Origin: Agelas oroides
Lineage: Eukaryota > Porifera > Demospongiae > Agelasida > Agelasidae
Length of the DNA: 64,000 nucleotides
Direction of reading: 5' to 3'
NCBI GenBank assembly: GCA_949130485.1
Contig: OX422183.1
Coordinates: forward strand, 22,555,202-22,619,201
A program made the translations under genes and the position numbers. Below, in pieces: positions 58,212 to 64,000 of the stretch. The notes under the pieces are model-generated. The model did not search any database, was not told where the DNA came from, and saw nothing but the letters and a program-made list of their open reading frames with translations. Position 1 is the first letter of the stretch. Each line of letters begins with the position of its first letter.

Positions 58212-58489
58212 TTTCCCCCTAGCTACAAAGCTGCCAGAAATGCATACCTTTTCTGATATTCAATACTGACTAGTCTTATTGCTATACTGATACCGTGCTT
58301 ACTTGTGCTCTTCTCCCTTGATGTGCTGCATACTCTCTGAATGTATGCTTGTAGGCAGAAATTCGGTTAAGTTAAATCTGGTAGGGAGAGGGTTAAAATC
58401 TAAATTTGGGGTAAACCCGTAATTTTTTTCTCATGAGCAAGTCTGTACATAACGAGATTCGGTGGGGTCTGGGCGGATCACGTGATACC

Positions 58490-59400
58490 CATGCAGAATA
58501 CAGTTTGCACTTCAGCTCCTCTGTCTAGATGGCAATGCCAGTCATTCACAGCAGAGAGTATAGCCCCTGTTGTACATCTACCAGTCAAAAATCCCCACTG
58601 TTGGTCAGAAATCGATAAGAAATTGCACAGCTTCTCATATATGTGTTGCTCAAGTACCTTACTGATGATTGACAACAGAGAGATGGGTCGGTAGTTCCTG
58701 GGATTGGACTTATGTCCCTGTTTGTGGATTGGGACAATCAGGGAAGTCTTCCAGCTATCTGGGACTGTACCATTGGAAATCAACATGTTGCAAAGGCGTA
58801 TTACCAGTGGTGCAATAGCTAATGCTGTGTTCTTGAGTATTAGAGCTGAAATACTGCCTGGACCAGTAGACTTAGTAGTGTCCAAGTTGGAGAGCAGCCA
58901 TCTTCCAAGTATAGTAGAGCGACATGGCACCCTTCAAGAGGGACAGGAAGCACATCATCTTCAGACAAGGGTGTGACAGAAATAAAGTTCATTTCAAAGG
59001 TCGTACTTAGAAGATCTGCTTTAGCCTGAGGTGTTGCTGTTTGTAGTGTAGGGATACTAGAGCTATTCTTGCCAAAGTGCAATAAAACCTTCCAAAAGTG
59101 TTTACTACCTGGCTGGAGTCGCTGAAAGAACTTTCTTCTAGATGTTCTGAGGAGAAGTCACCTTATTCCTGGCATGTCTGTATTTCAGCAGGTAGTGTGG
59201 AAAAGTTTAGGATTTTCTGTAAAACATGTCCCTTTTCCTCATGAGTTGAATAATTGATTTTGACAGCCATGGGAGCTCAGTGTAGTTAAGGACTGGGTCC
59301 AGTAAATTTTCAGTACTCAGATCATTGATTTTCCATGCAGATTTCTTGGACAGTAATGTATTTATACCAGTCACTGGTGCACTGAATGAAATAATCATTC
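58490..59400 (-). mobile_element. LINE fragment (CR1/jockey-like), N-terminal RT half
   Basis: The minus strand shows LPWLSKSIIQLMRKRDMFYR at the 5' side, HFGKNSSSIPTLQTAT in the linker, then KSTGPGSISALILKNTA, WKTSLIVPIHKQGHKSNPRN and YRPISLLSIISKVLEQHIYE of the reverse transcriptase fingers. The frame shifts at least once. The catalytic YxDD half is missing, and the element ends where the large inverted repeat begins. It is a dead, truncated copy. Confidence 0.85.
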
Positions 59401-60620
59401 ATCACCTTCAATTTAATGTTGTTAATTTAATTAGCACATGTCACATGATGGACGGAGGGCCACCCAATACCACGCCCTCCAAGATACATTTTGCAAATTC
59501 CAACATATTTCCCAATGGCTAAAGGAGTTCATTGTATGTTACCATCTAACTTTTCATCGAGGTGCTTCTCGAAAGCTCATTCCTATCTATTTTTAGTCGC
59601 AATTCTTTGATTTTTGACCTCTGACAACACTCACATTTTTTGCCGTTTCTCAAAAACGAATGGGAGTATCAAAAAGCACCTCGGTAGATTCTAATGATTT
59701 ATGAAGACACTGCGAAAAGTTGAACTTGATGGTATATACGGCCCTGGGAAGAATGTTGGACAGTCACATCGTGACGAGCGAGCTAAGTTGTGCAGCCATT
59801 GCTGCCGTAAGTGTCGGAAGTCATGTGGAAATCATGCACTCCGATGTGGCGCTGAGTTCCCGGTAAACTTTAGAGCAACTGTTCTAAGTGTTATCTAGTG
59901 TTTGTTGGCAATGAAAAACTATTTCTTGGATGCAAGATCGGTATTTGAACTATTCTAGATTAATGTAAGCGCATTGAGACGTTCTGAGCCCGACTTACTG
60001 TCCATATCAAGGGATCCGAGGTTCCAGACTCTAAAATTGTCCACCTTTTTGACGTGTCTTGCCAGTTCACGCCATCGCAATCGTATATACGAAGGTGTCT
60101 AGTCCAAATCGCGGATATAAACTAGCATCACGGTGCTTTTCAGAACGGTAGAATCACGAAACTGCTAGGCCAGTAATAACGAAGCCACAAAGTGTAACCA
60201 CAAATTGGAAACCTATCACACGACAGCGTTTAATATTCTATCTGCACTTCTATGGTGCGACTACGGCGCGCGTAAACAAAAAGGAACCAGTCCTTAACTC
60301 CACTGAGAGGGTTCCTTCTCCTAGGGAGGGTTTTGGTGGGTATGCAATTCTCCATTGTGTCCAAGAACAGTCTTGTTCTAGGGGGGATAATATTCACCGA
60401 AGGGGGACATTATTCACTAGTGAATATTGTCCGGGGGGGTGGTGAATAATGTCCGGTGTCATAGGATATTTGGCATCCCCGGTTTTTTGTATCCCCGTAC
60501 ATAATATCCTAGGATATTACGTACCCCCGCACGAAATATCCTCAGGATATACGGTACCCCCAAATGTATCCCCTAGGAAATTTTGCATCCCGTTGCGGTA
60601 CGGACTAAATTGAACAAACG
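59401..60620. other. Gene-poor region with short inverted motifs
   Basis: At 60408–60450 the motif GTGAATATTGTCC and relatives recur in both orientations. At 60480–60600 ATCCC/GGATAT motifs repeat irregularly. The open frame at 59701–59898 contains a Cys-rich peptide of unknown meaning. Confidence 0.4.
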
Positions 60621-60754
60621 AAGAAGCTAGCCAATGAGAGTGAGCTTGCTGTGCCGTCTTTGAATCTTGACACCTTCGGTAGAAGTTTCTGGAAAGATGT
60701 CATCTGTATTTAAGGAGCTGTGTCGCCCGATAAACTCAAATTCAGCTCAGTATC

Positions 60755-62917
60755 ATGAGTCAGCTACCTACCATCATTTCGGAGCCCGAGTCAGCGGACG
60801 CTGACACTCAGGACAGCAAGGACGGAGGAGAGAAGGAAGCCGAAACGTATGATGTTTTTGAGTATCTGACTAAAGGATGCTACCCACAGGGTACATCAAA
60901 AGCTGACAAGAGCGTTCTTAGAAGAATGTTATTGTGTTGCTCAACTTGCTGTGTGTGACAGGTTGTGATGATTTCGGATACAAAATCATGTAGCTGCTTT
61001 CCTCTACAAAATGATTCTCCGTCATGGTTGTCCTGAAGAGATAGTTTCTGACCAAGGTCGTGAGTTTTGTAATCAGCTCATTGATCTCCTAGAACAGCTC
61101 ACTGGTTTCAAACACAAAATTACCAGTGCCTACCACCCACAGTCAAATGGCTTAGATGAGCGCTTAAATCAGACGCTGAAATCGAAGCTTCAACAGCTCG
61201 TTAATGAGCACATGGATGATTGGGATGAGCTTATCGACAACATTTTGTTTGCCTACCGATCTAGCCGACAAGACTCCACCAAGTGCACTCCTTTCCTCCT
61301 CATGTATGGTAGGGAGGCTCGTTTACCTATTCAGCTGACTCAAACAACATCAGAGCTTGACGAGGATGATTTTAAAGCAAAGGTAAAACGCATGGCAGAG
61401 CTCCGAGCGAAATTGCATTCAAATGCTCTAGCAAACATTGAAAAAGCCCAGGAGCGTCAAAAGAAACACTATGATGCAAAACACAACACAAACACGAAAC
61501 TGAAAGTCGGGGACAAGGTGCTTGTGAAAGACATGAAGAATGAGGGGAGGAAAGGTGGCAAGCTGGACCAGCTGTTTCCTGGGGGACCGTACACAATCGT
61601 TGAAGACTTGGGCAAAGGTTGCTACCGGTTGAAGGATGGGAAGGGAGATCTGAAGAAGACAGCAATCAACTGCCATAGACTGAAGCTTTGGCTAGACCCA
61701 GACGGGGTAGACTGAAGCCACAAAAGGTATGTATGCATGTATGTATGTATGTACGTACACGTGTTTGTCCAGATTAGTGTATTGACATGTATTGTACGTC
61801 TTTTTTGGATGCAGGACACAACTGACGACACCAAGCCTTCTGTTAATAACAGCAGAAAGCCAGGAAAGAGAACTGGTGGGTCAGGAAATCCACTTCCTCC
61901 AAAAAAAAAAGAGCAAAGGTAGGTTTTGATGCATGTATACATGTTGTGTTGGTAATGCATGTTAGTTGCCAAAGAAGTATTCTCTCTGACTTGTACGACC
62001 TGCAACTTTTCACACACAGACCTCTGAGCAACCTTGGGTGGCCGAGTTGAACCTCACAATGAGAGATAAAGCTGTCCTAGAAAGTCCTGATGGCATGCTG
62101 ACAGACAAGCACATGGATGCAGCGAGTAAACTTCTATCTGCTCAGTTCCCACACATGCAAGGCCTTCAGTCATCTTTGAGGTACCAAACTGCTGGTGGAC
62201 TCACTCCTATTACCTTTTCTGGTGGCTTTGTGCCTGAAGGTTTGTCACAAACTGTAATTGAGTACATATAACTAGTCAATCGTACACGATAATTATGCTC
62301 TAAATATTACTGTCTAAGTCCACATAGCTACTGTTCACATACATGGCTAACTATACACCAGTTTGACTTCTTCAGCTTTGCAGATACTGTTTGTGAGTGA
62401 ACGACATCACTGGATTCTGTCCAGCTTCCATGAGAATCACGTTAGCATATACGACAGTCTCTCCTCACTTCCCCTCACCACATCTGTGGAGCAGCAACTA
62501 CTCCAGGTTTATGGGGCAACAATGCCACATGGAAGCAATGGCCTCCTCATATCATCACTGCCAGTCCAGCAACAGCATGGGGAATGTGATTGTGGCCTGT
62601 TCGTGATCGCAACTGCACTTCACATCGCTGCTGGAAACAACATTGAGGAGGTTTCATTCGACCAGACAAAGATGCAAAACCACCTTGTGATGTGTTTCCA
62701 GATGAAAGTCCTCTCTCCTTTTCCACAGACAAAAAAGAAAGTCAAGCGAAGTATGCTTGCAAACATTCTCATTCCTGTGTACTGCCACTGTGGTAGACCA
62801 GGCTCTCTAGATGAGATGATTCAATGTGATGGTTGTGATACATGGTTTCATTTTCAGTGTGCGCACATTAAAAGAGCCACAGATAGTGATTGGTTTTGTT
62901 CCACTTGTGCTAAGTAG
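60755..62917 (+). mobile_element. Ginger-like DNA transposon remnant: integrase, Ulp1-like protease, PHD
   Basis: The parts, in order: an acidic N-terminal piece ending TYDVFEYLTKGCYPQGTSKA (60755–60958); a gypsy-type integrase region (61011–61715) with VSDQGREF and HPQSNGLDERLNQ of the DDE core and a C-terminal GPY/F motif (PGGPYTIVEDLGKGCYRLK); a basic linker (about 61815–61920); a short piece (about 62037–62240); and a last piece (about 62376–62917). The last piece has an Ulp1-type cysteine protease core (RHHWI, IYDSL, QQHGECDCGLFVIA) and a C4HC3 PHD finger (YCHCGRPGSLDE … WFCSTC). Ginger elements are known to combine such an integrase with Ulp1 and PHD domains. It looks incomplete; terminal repeats were not found. 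A host gene derived from such an element is the alternative. Confidence 0.72.
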
Positions 62918-63163
62918 ACATGCTGTTATTGTACTTGTACTAAGTAGACATGCTGTTAATACACTTGTAAGTAGATATGCACTTAAGCTTGTTTGATATT
63001 TTTCACATTCTTTTGGGGGGGGGGGGGGGGAGGGTGCGGTGAGCGCAAAGCACGAGGCGCATGAGGTTCAGATATTTAACATGCTCCAGACCTGACAGTC
63101 AGACCTTAACCTAAGTCAAAGTCAGAGAGATAAGTGAGAAATAAAGAGGGAAAAAAAGACAGT

Positions 63164-63236
63164 GACTCAGGGAGGGACTCGAACCCGTGACCTGGCAAAT
63201 GGCCTGCCATGCTCTAACCAACTGAGCTACAGAGTC
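63164..63236 (-). tRNA. tRNA-like sequence (probable pseudogene or SINE head)
   Basis: The minus strand folds as a 73-base cloverleaf: acceptor stem 6 of 7 pairs, D arm GCTC/GAGC, anticodon stem TGGCA/TGCCA, T arm with only three clear pairs. The A box TAGCTCAGTTGG and B box GGTTCGAGTCC both match the pol III consensus, and a run of seven T follows the 3' end. The anticodon loop GGCCATT would give CCA (Trp) but lacks U33, and there is no intron. It is more likely a tRNA-derived relic than a working gene. Confidence 0.5.
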
Positions 63237-64000
63237 ACTCGGCAACTCAGTGGCCGAGTTCGAGTACTTAAGGCTGAGCTGCCAGGGATCCAGCCGAAGC
63301 AGATACCAAGCTGGCATGTTCGATGCGGGGGATAGCCCATTGCTAGAAGTGCTTGGTAGAACAACTTCTAGCATTACAGATCACATCACACTTTACTCGA
63401 AAGAGGTTGAGTGAGTGTTGTCAGGAACAGTTATTAGTAGCTACATGTCTAAAACGTTCTCTCGGTACCATGATAGCCAAGGTACTTCCAAGATCCTGCA
63501 CTGTTTAAACAGATACAACCAGTGTCATACAATTTTGGTCCCCCCCCCCCCCCCCCCCCTTTTGGGGTTCACTGTACGCTCCATCAGTACATGTCAATGC
63601 CTGCTTTTCCGGTGTAAAAGTGTCAATGCATCATGGGAGGGACAGAGAAGGAAGTCTGATTTACATACAGCTACATTATTGCTTATGGCACGACTACTTA
63701 GGTCGTCAGTTTCGATGAGCCACATTATGATGAGAAAGTTGCAAAAGGGAGCGAAAGTTTTCCTAGCCTGTTGTTTCATTCAGTTATGACATGCATTGCA
63801 TATTTAATTTCATTTACATTTTTGTATTTCTACACTCATACCTACCTTACCAGGGTATAGGTACAAAACTTGGACTCTGGACTGGACTGTGGACTGGACT
63901 ATGGACTGCTGATGGACTCGATTTTGGACCCTATAGTGTTCTAGTTCTGCCATTTAAAGAACAAGACTATAATGCTGGATTGCCCAATGAGCTGGGGATT
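63237..64000. other. Right-end region, no gene seen
   Basis: A C-run lies at about 63540–63560. From about 63875 the GGACTGGACT repeat units of the VNTR element family appear again, with the end outside or just at the window edge. No supported coding region. Confidence 0.45.

Larger units (their letters stand above)
55366..58460. repeat. Large inverted repeat with ~1.67-kb spacer
   Basis: The left arm 55366–55752 (GAATCTCGTTATGTAC onwards) is repeated in reverse at 57426–58460, the latter interrupted by a 626-bp foldback element. Shared blocks include ACGGGTTTACCCC, GACTAGTCAGTATTGAATAT and AATTAGTAAACCTGCTGTGC. Identity by eye is high. The spacer has no recognised gene. Confidence 0.85.

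Noticed and set aside
63540-63560. C-run and G-run tracts (also 50329–50350 and 63017–63031)
   Set aside because: Simple homopolymers, prone to sequencing error; no further meaning claimed.

Overview
The window looks like eukaryotic, almost certainly metazoan, nuclear DNA. It has GT–AG splice borders, a vanin/biotinidase-type ectoenzyme gene, LINE, MULE, hAT-like, piggyBac-like and Ginger-like elements, and many short inverted-repeat (MITE-like) elements in AT-rich intergenic DNA. A demosponge is my best guess. That rests on recalled knowledge that sponges carry large families of nearly intronless genes with Pmp-type repeats and a multi-pass C-terminus, so it is an inference.

Layout. 1.46–2.88 kb (+) holds the main coding exon of a pantetheinase/biotinidase-like enzyme. 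4.8–36.1 kb (+) is a tandem array of one gene family: signal peptide, N-terminal domain, a beta-helix of GGAI/FxxN repeats like those of chlamydial Pmp proteins, a Cys-rich stalk, about 8–9 membrane segments and a conserved cytosolic-type tail. Five bodies are visible, at 6.45, 11.45, 18.24, 25.73 and 30.91 kb. Only the last (1,688 codons) is fully open. The copy at 25.73 kb has one frame break between ectodomain and membrane part. The other three are clearly decayed. Three extra tail-only fragments show further unequal exchange. At least three copies share an upstream block with a noncoding exon, a 190–390 bp intron and an acceptor 9–12 bases before the ATG.

36–49 kb is repeat-rich and carries two same-strand copies of a short intronless gene (minus strand, 38.5–39.5 and 45.7–46.7 kb). 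It encodes an N-terminal extension, a full ubiquitin ending in LRLRGG, and a PARP-like ADP-ribosyltransferase domain with a recognisable H-Y-E triad. The 46 kb copy is open; the 39 kb copy has a 4-bp insertion. Together they form a duplicated segment of about 1.2 kb.

49.5–53 kb is a satellite-like array of roughly 130-bp units with nested inverted-repeat elements. It runs up to a single-exon gene for a 391-residue membrane protein (53.1–54.3 kb). 54.9–58.5 kb is a large inverted repeat whose two arms each acquired a different foldback insertion. 58.5–59.4 kb is a LINE fragment. 60.7–62.9 kb is an incomplete Ginger-like element with a gypsy-type integrase, Ulp1-like protease and PHD finger. 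Near 63.2 kb there is a tRNA-like sequence with A and B boxes.

The items most worth following are the ubiquitin–ADP-ribosyltransferase fusion and the rapidly changing Pmp-like receptor array. All calls come from reading the sequence; no searches were run.
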